This document shows, one piece after another, positions 55,701 through 64,000 of a stretch of 64,000 nucleotides of DNA (positions are counted from its first letter, which is position 1; each line of letters starts with the position of its first letter). The stretch comes from Pararge aegeria (taxonomy: Eukaryota > Arthropoda > Insecta > Lepidoptera > Nymphalidae). Position numbers and translations under genes: made by a program. The stretch covers positions 15,981,001 to 16,045,000 of the forward strand of contig NC_053187.1 in NCBI RefSeq assembly GCF_905163445.1, in the 5' to 3' direction. The notes under the pieces were generated by a model that was given only the letters and a program-made list of their open reading frames with translations, was not told where the DNA came from and searched no databases.

Positions 55701-57030
55701 GTATATAAACAATTTTTAAATTTTTCCTTGTGCCATTAGACTTTTTAATGTTGTCTAGGACATTTATTAGGAGGTCTAATAGAACGGTGCAGTCCTTTCC
55801 ACCGTTGAATGATAGAAACACTTCGTCTATTTGGAACTCTTTGAAGCATTCTCGGATGATCTGGAAGAAAAAATTTTTTTTAAGGTCTTTATTACTATTA
55901 ATACAACGATGAATTTCTTAACGACAAGGCTGCTTGAAAGCACTGTGCTCCGCTCTCATCTCTCACAAGATTGAAAAATTCTGATCTGCCTTCCGAACCG
56001 GTGGTTTAGTCCTACAGACTGACTTGACGTTTCAAAAGTGCTTATAAACTAGGCGTACTTGAAATAAATGAAGACCGATGGAAGTCGAAGACTTGACGGG
56101 CTTCCGTAAATAGATTATGCCTGCCATGACAAGCACTATAAAGAGATATACCGCGGTCGCGTACAAAGCGCTTCGCATCTTCGTTTCTGATCCGCACCGC
56201 TAGGATCTGGAATGTTCTTCCAGCTTCCATTTTCCCCAGTTCTTACAATATGAGTACCTTTAAATCAAGAGTGAATAGGCATCTTCTAGGCAAGCGCGCT
56301 CCACCTTAGGCTGCATCATCGCTTACCATCAGGTTTGATTGCAGTCAAGCGCTCGTCTATAAACATAAAAACAAAATACCCAGGTTTTCCATATAATTTG
56401 GGACTGCCTAGGACTTCGAGCACAAGCTAGTCAAATAAAAAGTCTTTTCAGCAAATTAATACCTATCACCTGTGCTGTAAGAGTGAAGGAAAACATCGCA
56501 AGAAAACCGGCTTGTCCAAGAGTTCGCTATAATGTTCTCAAAGGCGTGTGTACTCTAGTACCAAACCGCAATTGGTCAGCGTGGAGGACTCCGGCTTAAA
56601 CCCTGCTTATACTGAGAGTAGACTCGTTACGTTATGGGTTGATAATGATAATGGAAATGTCTAAAACAAATCTCATCCCATCTACTGATAAAAAAACAGA
56701 AAGTGACTATTTTGCGACCACTTGACCAAATACAAGTATTTGGTTAAGGTACCTACACGTCACTGTTGGAATACGTATATGTACGTTGTTTAAAAACTAA
56801 AACAGGTAAATTTAAAATAAAGATTTTTTATAATATGAATGAAGAATTATTTGAATTAACGATTTTGGTTCCCCTGATAAGTACTTTAATTAACCAATAA
56901 ATAAACTAACAAAATACACATATATAATGGTAGTGACTATGTCTGATGTCAATTTTTTCACAAATTTATTCTTAAATTATAATACCTCTTCAGACTCGTT
57001 CACAACTGTGTCAATATCTTCAAAATCCAT
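52727..57030 (-). CDS. FLAD1: FAD synthase, single PAPS-reductase-like domain (4 exons, 251 aa)
   Basis: Exons in gene order: 56986-57030, 55504-55860, 53931-54052 and 52727-52958. All are GT-AG, phases agree, and the total is 756 nt. The enzyme adenylates FMN with ATP to make FAD. Motifs: PP-loop-like SFNGGKD at 32-38, GTRRSDP at 119-125, TDPNWP at 136-141, RVSPLLNWSYHQIW after 145, and PYCSLYDRGYTSIGS near 167-181, then NPAL and SLERAGR. The human protein carries an additional N-terminal molybdopterin-binding-type domain; it is absent here, so this is the short form. The start MDFEDIDTVVNES is chosen because it is phase-matched and follows an in-frame TGA; as the only exon without a family motif it is less certain than the rest. 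TRMT5 lies about 1.2 kb upstream on the same strand. Confidence 0.94.
53138..53445 (+). mobile_element. LINE C-terminal and 3' UTR remnant (family C2)
   Basis: Begins in a peptide NKLPNDIKI, then a stop, then NFNIFKKKLKTFVI, the usual final residues of many insect LINE proteins. It then has 'gtatgacagtatgaagt', 'cctcaagtttttttatt' and the end 'ctctttaaccacaaa'. Sense orientation, opposite to FAD synthase, in its third intron. Confidence 0.7.
53490..53706 (-). mobile_element. tRNA-derived SINE (family S1), head truncated
   Basis: Body and most of the head are present ('gtgggaatcgaacccacggc' on plus), stopping at 'cagggtcacttccca'. In the third intron of FAD synthase. Confidence 0.82.
54170..54420 (-). 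mobile_element. Non-LTR element fragment
   Basis: Minus strand 'gacagagctcgtccggggaa' and 'cttatttctgccaccaagct'. A short related 'gacagagctcgtccggagaa' fragment sits at 3671-3700. Open frames are short. In the second intron of FAD synthase. Confidence 0.45.
54590..54850 (-). mobile_element. LINE 3' end (family C3)
   Basis: 'ggctaagtttgttgtgggct', 'cttagaccagggcgcgtttg' and 'acttcataagtgcctgtgat' on plus are the reverse of the 31635 and 60660 copies. A related tail occurs at 54890-54975. Confidence 0.7.
55890..56065 (+). mobile_element. Non-LTR retrotransposon 3' end (family C1), sense, internally deleted
   Basis: 'acgatgaatttcttaacgac' and 'gcttgaaagcactgtgctcc', then 'tctgccttccgaaccggtgg' and 'gacttgacgtttcaaaagtg'. 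The middle of the 3' UTR is missing. In the first intron of FAD synthase, directly beyond exon 2. Confidence 0.75.
56560..56665. mobile_element. RTE-type LINE 3' tail fragment
   Basis: 'ccgcaattggtcagcgtgga', 'ggactccggcttaaaccc' and 'atgggttgataatgataatg' match the tail family at 33455 and 37420. Confidence 0.55.
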
Positions 57031-57249
57031 GTCTTTCCGCTTGGTAACGCATCACTCTACTGAAATATCAAATAACAATAAATGTGAATATTATTTGAAT
57101 AAATGTATGGACAAAAGAATAAAAACAGGTTCAAAATTTAAATTTTGTGGTATTGAATATACAGCTGATATCTTTATTTGTTCACATAGTTTTTCAATGT
57201 CATAATTACTGTAAATATCTTTATTTTTCTTAGTTCTCTACAAGTTAGC

Positions 57250-57480
57250 CTCCAACTTCAATCTCACCTGGTGGTAAGTCAAGATAGTAGTGGGCTAACC
57301 TGTTAGGGGTATGGCAGTTATATTACACCCATATCCCTTAAAGCTTTATACGCGACATCCTACACCATTTACTAGGCACAGCTAAAGCCTTCCGCCAGAC
57401 CAAACCAGGGAAAAGTCTGAAATTTTAAATTCCCAAATGTCCTCTACCGGTGATCAAACCTGGGACCTCCCAATTTCATT
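57250..57480 (-). mobile_element. SINE-like element (family S2)
   Basis: Plus strand: 'tcaatctcacctggtggtaa', 'gggctaacctgttaggggta', 'ttccgccagaccaaaccagg' and 'aaatttt...ggtgatcaaacctggg'. A longer, uninterrupted version of the 24020 element, useful to date the nested insertion there. Confidence 0.7.
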
Positions 57481-58168
57481 TAGGTGGGCGCCATCTTAAT
57501 AAAATTTTCTTTTAATCAATGACCAGTTATTGTTAAAAACACAGATATCTGTAATATTGCTAGACTGTTAAAGACACAGATTTTTGTAATATTGGTAGAT
57601 TTTAAAAAACACAAATTTTTTGGATAAACTGCTTAATTAAATAGCTGCAAATGAGAAATAATTAGATGAATTTAAAAAAAACTTAACTCATAACAAATAC
57701 TAAGAAAAGGTCAATAATTAAAATAGGATAAATGTAAACAAATTTAACAATAATTAAAAGAGGATAAATGTAAATAAAAATTGACATTATTTAGTGAGAG
57801 AAAAGTATAGTTAGTATCCTTTTCTTGCATGTTTGCAAACATTAATAATCTATTTTTTTTCTTAGTTTATTACTGGCCGTAAATAATACTGTTAACTAAA
57901 CTATTGAACTGATTATAAATGATTTGTAGTTTTTTGAGAAATTCTTTATTCAACAAGGTCCACCAGTAGGTTAAATAAAAACTTTTTTTTTTCTTAGTAT
58001 GACAGATTGGTTTGGATTGGATCAACAGACAAAGTAGTCACTATAGATATAAATTAAAATGTAGATTTATAATAAGAAGATAGATTTTGTTTTTACAAAT
58101 GAATTGTGGATCTATTGTCTTGAATATAAATTAGAAAGAAAAAGAAATAAACAGTAACATTCCATCTA

Positions 58169-58174
58169 TTTATT
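58169..58174 (-). terminator. TRMT5 polyadenylation signal candidate
   Basis: AATAAA on the minus strand, about 80 nt after the TRMT5 stop codon. Confidence 0.55.
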
Positions 58175-58253
58175 CAATAGAATCTATGATTTATAATCTT
58201 AGAAAAAATATACAAACAATAGTTATTCTATACAGTTATTTAGTGTATAATCA

Positions 58254-59633
58254 CTAATTATCAAAAATTATATTTTTACAATGTTTTTTATTAGGTGGTT
58301 CACCACTTAGTTCTTTTTTACTACTTGAAAAAAGGATTTCCTTAGTCAAATTAAAAGTCACTCGCATAATTTCTTTCTTCGGTGCAACATTCCTGACATC
58401 AAACACATCTGTAATGGATGAAGTTACGTCGGCTCCAATATTATCACAAACCATTTTCTTGGCAATTGAATAAGGATCATCTCCAAGGGCAAAGCAATAA
58501 ACATATACCACAATTCTACCATCAAATTTATCTTTAAGTTTTTCATCTTCAATTAAGCCAACGAAATGTTTCAAAAATTCAACTGCCATTCCTGGTAAAT
58601 TCATGGTAACACATATTTTTGAACCATTTTCAAGCTTTTCAGTACCATTACAATAATCAATTATGAAGTTTCTGAATGTATTGCATATAAAATCTGTACC
58701 ATCTATGTTAAACGATTTAAAAAGGCTCATATTGACTTTATTTTGTTTAGCATTATGGTTAAGCCATTTAAATGAGTCTGGATTTAAATCATTGGCAAAA
58801 ACTCTGCATTTCTTTTTTGCTGCAGGAACAGCAAATGGACCAACCCCGCAAAACACATCAAATAAAATATCCCCAGGTTTCAGAAACTCCAAAATTCTTT
58901 CATGTTCTTTACATAGCCTCGGGTTCCAATATACTTTTGAAAAGTCAAATTGGAAAATACATCTGTTCTCTTTTACGGTTACTAAGAAGTCTTCTTCGCC
59001 AGCAATTACTTCCATACTGAAGTTCCTATAAGTGTTATCAATAAAGCTACTCTTATTAACTGCTGTGCGACAGGTTTTTATTTTGTCAACTAGAACTTCT
59101 CCAATAAGTGAACGATATTCTAATAGGTGATCTCGTAAATTGAGATGTATTATGTGACCAATTTGAGAAAACCCACTTACTACCTCTTCATTCTCGGGTA
59201 AAATTGCTTTGAAAATCTCATCATGTTTGAAATTGTCATAGTTTAACTGGACCTCCTTTTTATCAAAATTATCATCGGCAATGTTAAGCTGCTTGAGGAG
59301 TGTGCGGTCAGCTTCTGATATGTCCAGCCATTTAGAAACTTTGTCAGGATTCAAATAAATGCATTTATTAAAATTTTCACTATTTTTCTCTTGTAAAATT
59401 TGCACTGGCATAAAATTTGATAGTTTAAGGAAGTAAGATTTACATATTTGAGTTATTTTCGACAGTTTTTCATCCGGTATTTTTAGAATCGGCAGAATAA
59501 CAATACGTGAGAATTTCTTGCGATCTAGGCACTTCATACCGCGGACTTCAACTGGTATCAATAAACTATTTGATAATGAAGACATGTTAACTTGGAAAAT
59601 CAGTAATGTTCTACGAATTGGGGTCAAAGTCAT
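58254..59633 (-). CDS. TRMT5: tRNA (guanine(37)-N1)-methyltransferase TRMT5/Trm5 (intronless, 459 aa)
   Basis: A single uninterrupted frame of 459 codons with the full set of Trm5 signatures. YWNPRLCKEHERI at 235-247 precedes the SAM-binding motif I DVFCGVGPF at 259-267. NDLNP at 281-285 follows, then MNLPGMA at 344-350 (the NLP catalytic motif) and a closing RNVAPKKEIMRVTF at 414-427. The enzyme methylates N1 of guanosine 37, next to the anticodon, using S-adenosylmethionine; the family acts in cytosol or nucleus and in mitochondria. The first Met opens a basic, hydrophobic MTLTPIRRTLLIFQVN that could be a mitochondrial presequence, and Met17 is a plausible second start for a cytosolic form; both are inference. 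The length is typical of animal Trm5. The C-terminal end after 440 is lysine-rich and diverged. Confidence 0.97.
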   Translation of the reverse strand: MTLTPIRRTLLIFQVNMSSLSNSLLIPVEVRGMKCLDRKKFSRIVILPILKIPDEKLSKITQICKSYFLKLSNFMPVQILQEKNSENFNKCIYLNPDKVSKWLDISEADRTLLKQLNIADDNFDKKEVQLNYDNFKHDEIFKAILPENEEVVSGFSQIGHIIHLNLRDHLLEYRSLIGEVLVDKIKTCRTAVNKSSFIDNTYRNFSMEVIAGEEDFLVTVKENRCIFQFDFSKVYWNPRLCKEHERILEFLKPGDILFDVFCGVGPFAVPAAKKKCRVFANDLNPDSFKWLNHNAKQNKVNMSLFKSFNIDGTDFICNTFRNFIIDYCNGTEKLENGSKICVTMNLPGMAVEFLKHFVGLIEDEKLKDKFDGRIVVYVYCFALGDDPYSIAKKMVCDNIGADVTSSITDVFDVRNVAPKKEIMRVTFNLTKEILFSSSKKELSGEPPNKKHCKNIIFDN

Positions 59634-59639
59634 AACAAA

Positions 59640-59955
59640 TTGGAATCTACAAACTCAGTTTGGCTACTAACCTATTTTAAGGTAACATGATTATAAACAG
59701 CGTTTGTGGAACTTTTAGGATCACTACAGGCTTCTGCGTTCCTTTTGTCGTTTCGCTTAGGCTTCGTAAATTGATTTTTTTACCGAGCGTATTTTGCAAA
59801 CTTGGGTTATTAACTCTTGACCGAGATTTGTACCTAAAGCTATGTGCTGACAAGTATCAACTCACACATGAGGTCACCATGTCAAATGGAAGTGACAGCT
59901 GGCATTGACAGTTTAAACTGACACTGAGAAGTTCCTCCTTTCATTACACAGATTA
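59640..59955. promoter_or_regulatory. Upstream region of TRMT5
   Basis: No TATA box is evident. Repeated TGACA motifs ('agtgacagctggcattgaca', 'aaactgacactg') lie at 59890-59925. No second gene is supported here, although a 73-codon plus frame is open. Confidence 0.3.
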
Positions 59956-60127
59956 AAAATATTCTTTTAGCGCGGCCCTTAATCCTTTGTGAATTGTGTA
60001 TTTAATCATAATATCCTTATGTGCAAATAGGTCTTGAAAATTAAAGCCGCGATCTGCAATTATGAAATCTTTTTCTTTGCATAAGGCTAAAACAGAAATT
60101 CTTTCTGTTATTTGTCTGTCACTAGTA
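59955..60127 (-). pseudogene. DDE-superfamily transposase remnant
   Basis: The minus strand reads SDRQITERISVLALCKEKDF, IIADRGFNFQDLFAHKDIMI and KYTIHKGLR. The ADRGF-x-x-x-DLF segment is the conserved acidic-residue region of IS4/ISL2EU/Harbinger-like DDE transposases (usual form ADRGF.I.DLL). No intact transposase flanks it. Confidence 0.6.
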
Positions 60128-60654
60128 TATCATCCCCCTGAGCCAGCGGATGGATAATTTTTCCGTTCGCTGCTCAGAGAAGAATGTTGCACCTACCAAA
60201 AAATTTATAGCTTTGTGATGTTAATAGGAACTACAAGTAGCTTGTTGAGTACTGGGGTCAGATGGTTTAGAAATGGGTATTTCAGTGATATTGCTTAAAT
60301 AATATTGGAATTTAGTAATCTACTAGACCTCGGCTAGGCCAAATATCAAGCAAAGACCACAACTCGTGTCTCGTACCCACACATAATTTACCCGCATTAT
60401 GGAAAAACATTTTAGAGAGCTCCAAATCTGGTTTGTTTCTTTTTAATTTAATTAACATACCATAACTAGACTAGTCGTCTTCAATTCTAACATTAATGTA
60501 ATTCTGTAATTCCTCTGTAATTCTGTGAGGAAAGAGGATAGGATATATTTTATTTCATGCAAATTTAAATAAAATGTTGTTTTTCTAAGCAAAACAATAG
60601 TTATTTATATGTTTGTTTCTTCCTCGCAAATACCCTTAGTATTTGCGATTACGA

Positions 60655-60905
60655 TTTCTTATATAACGGATATCAAAGTCAAATATTTCTTTAAACAAAT
60701 AGGCATATAGATGGCACTTCTGATGCGTACATTATATGTAAAATATGACATACAAGTGAGTAAATGGCGATAAATCAATTCGTAACCTTAAAACTACCAA
60801 CGGAGATAAGAAACGAGGGTTCCAAACGTGCCCTGGTCTAAGAAGGTCTGTTTTTTTTGTTACCACCATTTCACATTGTCATTTAAAACTATTAAAGAAG
60901 CAACC
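60655..60905 (+). mobile_element. LINE 3' end (family C3), antisense
   Basis: 'aagtcaaatatttctttaaa', 'aataggcatatagatggcac', 'gtgccctggtctaagaaggt' and 'caccatttcacattgtcatt' match 31635-31855. Confidence 0.7.
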
Positions 60906-61439
60906 TGGTTAGAGTAATAATTTACACCCAAGCATTTTTATCGTTGACGTAGGCCTTAATACTATAAAACGACTACTTAATATTTTTGTAATATCGTTAT
61001 GAAAGACCGGAGTCTTCTAATACGGGTGTAGTCCTACTACACCTAGAAAGGTAGCAAACTTACTTTTTCGTTGGAACAGTAAAAATGTTAAAAATAAACT
61101 ATTTTCACGAGAGATCACGGGATGAAGATAGATTCTAATTCCTACCTAAGATTTACACTGTAGGCATACATTTTACCATAAATCCATATTTTCCACCCAA
61201 ATTGTGAAAAACTGAATTTCAAGTTGATGCGCGATAAATATAGTTATGAGCCATATCTAGGTATAGTCTGTCGTAGCAAACTTCATAGAAATTAGATTTT
61301 CCTACACCTTGTGCTGTTTGCGGTTTTCGCCGCGATCAACCAGACTATAAACATAATTGCATTAAAAAAACTACACCTACCTATAGACACAAAGTGGGTA
61401 ACAATTATATGAATTAAAAAAAATATATTAATCGAGATA

Positions 61440-61812
61440 TATAAAATAAATAATAGTTGAAAAAAACTAAAAACACATGCTTTTTATAGAAAACCAAACT
61501 AAAAAATAGAAAATAAATTTTAATAAATTTAAATTAAGAATAGTGTTAAAAATTTCAATAAATATAAATTAATAATAGTGAGAAACAAAAAAAAAAATTT
61601 TTGTAAAAAAGTGTGGGGTGCATGGTGTCAATAGTTATAAATATTTTATTGACAGATATGAGTAGTGTGATTATCATTTTGATAATATCTAAAAAAGCAC
61701 CGCACGCTTTGTTTTGAATAAAATATTTTTTTTTATTTTTTTTCTATTTTTTATTTCGGTTTTCTATAAAAAGCGTGTTTTTTAGTTTTATTCAACTATT
61801 ATTTATTTTCTA
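61440..61812. mobile_element. Inverted-repeat element with arms of about 75 bp
   Basis: Left arm 61444-61520 and right arm 61735-61809 are inverted repeats containing 'ctttttatagaaaacc' and 'aataaataatagttga', with a few differences. The interior of about 215 bp has its own weak inverted match ('gtgtggggtgcatggtg' against 'aaagcaccgcacgcttt'). Non-coding. Confidence 0.75.
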
Positions 61813-61814
61813 CT

Positions 61815-62560
61815 TTTTAGTTTGGTTTATTTTAAACTGTTATTTGATCTAATCTACTATCAATTCCGTGATAACTCTAAGTAACTGTAATTATTTTCCA
61901 AATTATTAATGTGTACGGTAAGAGCCCCATTACCCGCTCAGGAATCTATATTAAGACGTAACTACCATAACAGTCCCTACGCGGGTGCTGCTAAGCTGAG
62001 TGCACGATCAGAGTGTCTCTCAAAATGCAAGTTCTAATTATTATTTAAAACAGCCCATTAAAAAGTAACAGCTAACGCCCTCTACCATCTAGTAGCTTAA
62101 TGTTTTCTGTGGAATTAGTATTTTACCTTGGATTTCGCTGTTAGGTACGCGAACGCCAAAGTTGGTAACGCCATAGGGTTTTTTAAATTTAGGTCTAGAT
62201 TGCGCTGTAGTAATTGTAATTTATAGTTCGAAAAAACTAAAAAATCTTATTTTTTATATTGAAAATTGGAATAATCTTCTCAAATTAGTGTATTTTCATC
62301 GGTCCTCGATATGTCTACAAATTTTGAACGAAATCTGACCGTTTAAAGTGGGCCAAAATAGCGTCCAAAGAAGTCGGTTACAAACTTACAAACATACAAG
62401 TGAAGCTAATATAAAGCGTGTAAAAAAATAAATCCCTATTTCCCTTGGTCACGCCATAACTTGAAAATAACTTTGCCCATTTCATCCATAAGTATTATTA
62501 TATTTAAGTTTTCTAATAATTTTTGAAAGGTTTTTAAGGGACCACCTTTTTATTCTACTT
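61815..62560. other. Intergenic DNA without genes
   Basis: AT-rich; a 'gtcggttacaaacttacaaa' phrase near 62370 is typical of decayed element ends. No exon-like segment was found. Confidence 0.5.
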
Positions 62561-62569
62561 GTATACTAA

Positions 62570-62795
62570 TATTATAAAGAGGAAAGATTTTTTTATTTGT
62601 TTATTTATACTCAATAGGTTCTGAAATTAATAGGCCGATTTTAGCATTTCTTCGCCAAGTAAAACAGGCACCAAATAAATTATTAATTTTTATAAAATTG
62701 GACATCCTTAAGTAAACACATAAACAATAAAAAAAAAAACCCAAAGTAGCAAAATGTTGCCTATAAAAGTCATTACATGGCGGGCGCCGAGAAAA
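62570..62795. mobile_element. Dispersed element fragment, inverted relative to 14140 and 35462
   Basis: 'atactaatattataaagagg' start, then 'aataggccgattttagcatt', 'tcttcgccaagtaaaac', and 'caaagtagcaaaatgttgcc' with 'ataaaagtcattacatggcg', the reverse of the 14140 and 35462 blocks. Confidence 0.5.
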
Positions 62796-63054
62796 CTATT
62801 GATGACACATAATTATTGTTCTCGCACCCAATACATGACAAACGGTTTTTTAAAGTCCTCATTTAAAGTGATGGTATTGGTGCTGCGTCTAAGCCTTTCC
62901 TAGAAGGAAGCCGTCCTTGTTCTGAGAATGGCAAAGAAATCGGGAACCCGCGCTGCAGCGAACATTTATTTAGCACTACAGAAACGAGGCAGTTTCATTA
63001 GGATGCGAAAAGCGTTGTTATCGTCTGCGTAAGGTGCAGGGATCATTTGTGGGA

Positions 63055-63427
63055 TTGAGTATACGCTTTTATAATAATATGATTCCTAAGGTGATTTTGG
63101 ACCTGCCAATGCACAAGTTTAAAGAATTTGTTAAAACACATTTATTACAGCGAGGTTACTATACAATTGATGAATTTTTTAATGACAAGGTTGCTTGGAA
63201 GCATCCGTCTCCGCTTTCAGCTCTCACAAGATAGAAAAATGAATGTTAAAATGCAAAATGTAAATTGTTGATGTTGGAAAAGAGCAACTGCTGAGTTTCT
63301 TGCCGGCTTCTTCTCGGTAGAATCTGCCTTCCGAACCGGTGGTAGAATCACTACAAACAGACAGACTTGACGTTTCAAAAGTGCTTATATTAGGCCTACT
63401 TGAAATAAATGAATTTTGAATTTTGAA
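63055..63427 (+). mobile_element. Non-LTR retrotransposon 3' end (family C1), sense
   Basis: Encodes YNNMIPKVILDLPMHKFKEF, a short spacer, then LLQRGYYTIDEFFNDKVAWK and a TAG. A 3' UTR of about 190 bp ends in GAATTTTGAATTTTGAATT. This is the best-preserved C1 end in the window, 5'-truncated at about 63055. Confidence 0.82.
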
Positions 63428-63429
63428 TT

Positions 63430-64000
63430 ATATTGTATCCTTAGCGCGTTATAGCTTCGCTTGGTAAACCTTGTCCACAGCTGACACGTGTAAAAACATT
63501 GGCAAAATTCTTTGAACAAGGTCACCTTCGAGCGAATCTGCGTGCTATCATGTTAGCTCTCACAGCAAGGGCTCTGCTTCTTCTCCATATCTCCGTTATC
63601 TTTCATCATAAGGACGTAAACGTGATAAGGTTGGTGAAATACATTTTGTTTTTTTGGTCAATATTATAATAATTTTTTTATTGCTATGCATCCCAAACAA
63701 TTTTATAACTCAAAGAAGCGCGGACAAAACGCGGGCAACAGATTGTTATAAATAAAATAAAATTAAAATTTTCAAGTTAACTATTTCAGACGCGATAGGT
63801 ATGCAGGTACCAACATAATTAAACAGGGTGCCAAACATTTGTTTGGAAGTCGCTCGTCAAGTGCAGAGTTACAATGTTGTGCCATTGTTTGCACTTCCCG
63901 GACACGAATTTAAATTAAAAAACTTCTTCCAGGCGCCGGCGACCGCAAGCAGGCAATGTCGGGGCCAGGGGATGAGGGGTAGGGGGTGTGCCAGGGTAAT
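63430..64000. other. Intergenic DNA to window end, nothing recognised
   Basis: No gene or named repeat is supported. The last 80 bases are GC-rich (cgccggcgaccgcaagc) and may be the edge of a feature outside the window. Confidence 0.45.

Noticed and set aside
57094..57208. Extension of the FAD synthase N-terminus
   Set aside because: All three frames of the downstream exon have a stop before MDFED or fail to match the phase, so the segment cannot be joined in frame.
58663..59031. 122-codon plus-strand frame
   Set aside because: It is the antisense shadow of the strongly conserved TRMT5 coding sequence.

Overview
This window looks like lepidopteran (butterfly or moth) nuclear DNA. It is AT-rich, its genes are split by many introns of tens of bases to about 3 kb, and the introns and intergenic DNA are full of decayed insect transposons: a tRNA-headed SINE present about eleven times, several non-LTR (LINE) 3' ends, and many small inverted-repeat elements. 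The SINE resembles the kind known from nymphalid butterflies; that placement is inference only. There is no bacterial, viral or CRISPR content.

Five protein genes can be built exon by exon, with matching splice phases throughout. (1) Minus strand, 18620 down to 5077: a BTB/POZ C2H2 zinc-finger transcription factor of nine coding exons (529 aa), with a possible alternative last exon at 3448-3602 that would replace the fourth finger by an AT-hook-like basic tail. (2) Plus strand, 27854-43160: Integrator complex subunit 5 in 17 exons (913 aa), with one GC-AG intron and a striking tandem array made from the end of exon 14 plus its 5' splice site. (3) Plus strand, 44599-49999: GPN-loop GTPase 1 in nine exons (366 aa). 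(4) Minus strand, 57030 down to 52727: a single-domain FAD synthase in four exons (251 aa). (5) Minus strand, 59633 down to 58254: intronless tRNA (guanine37-N1)-methyltransferase TRMT5 (459 aa).

Layout: 1-3.3 kb is gene-poor AT-rich DNA with repeats; 3.4-20 kb is the zinc-finger gene and its probable 5' end (a GC-rich island near 19.8-20.0 kb); 20-27.8 kb is intergenic and full of repeats; 27.85-50 kb holds two same-strand genes concerned with RNA polymerase II (Integrator subunit, then the polymerase assembly/import GTPase); 50-52.7 kb is empty; 52.7-59.6 kb holds FAD synthase and TRMT5, both on the minus strand; 59.6-64 kb holds only transposon relics.

The genes do not form a pathway. IntS5 and GPN1 both serve RNA polymerase II, but a shared reason for their being neighbours cannot be claimed from one window. 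The most unusual feature is the nine-copy exon-derived minisatellite in IntS5 (40110-41150), in which seven copies still carry the 5' splice-site motif.
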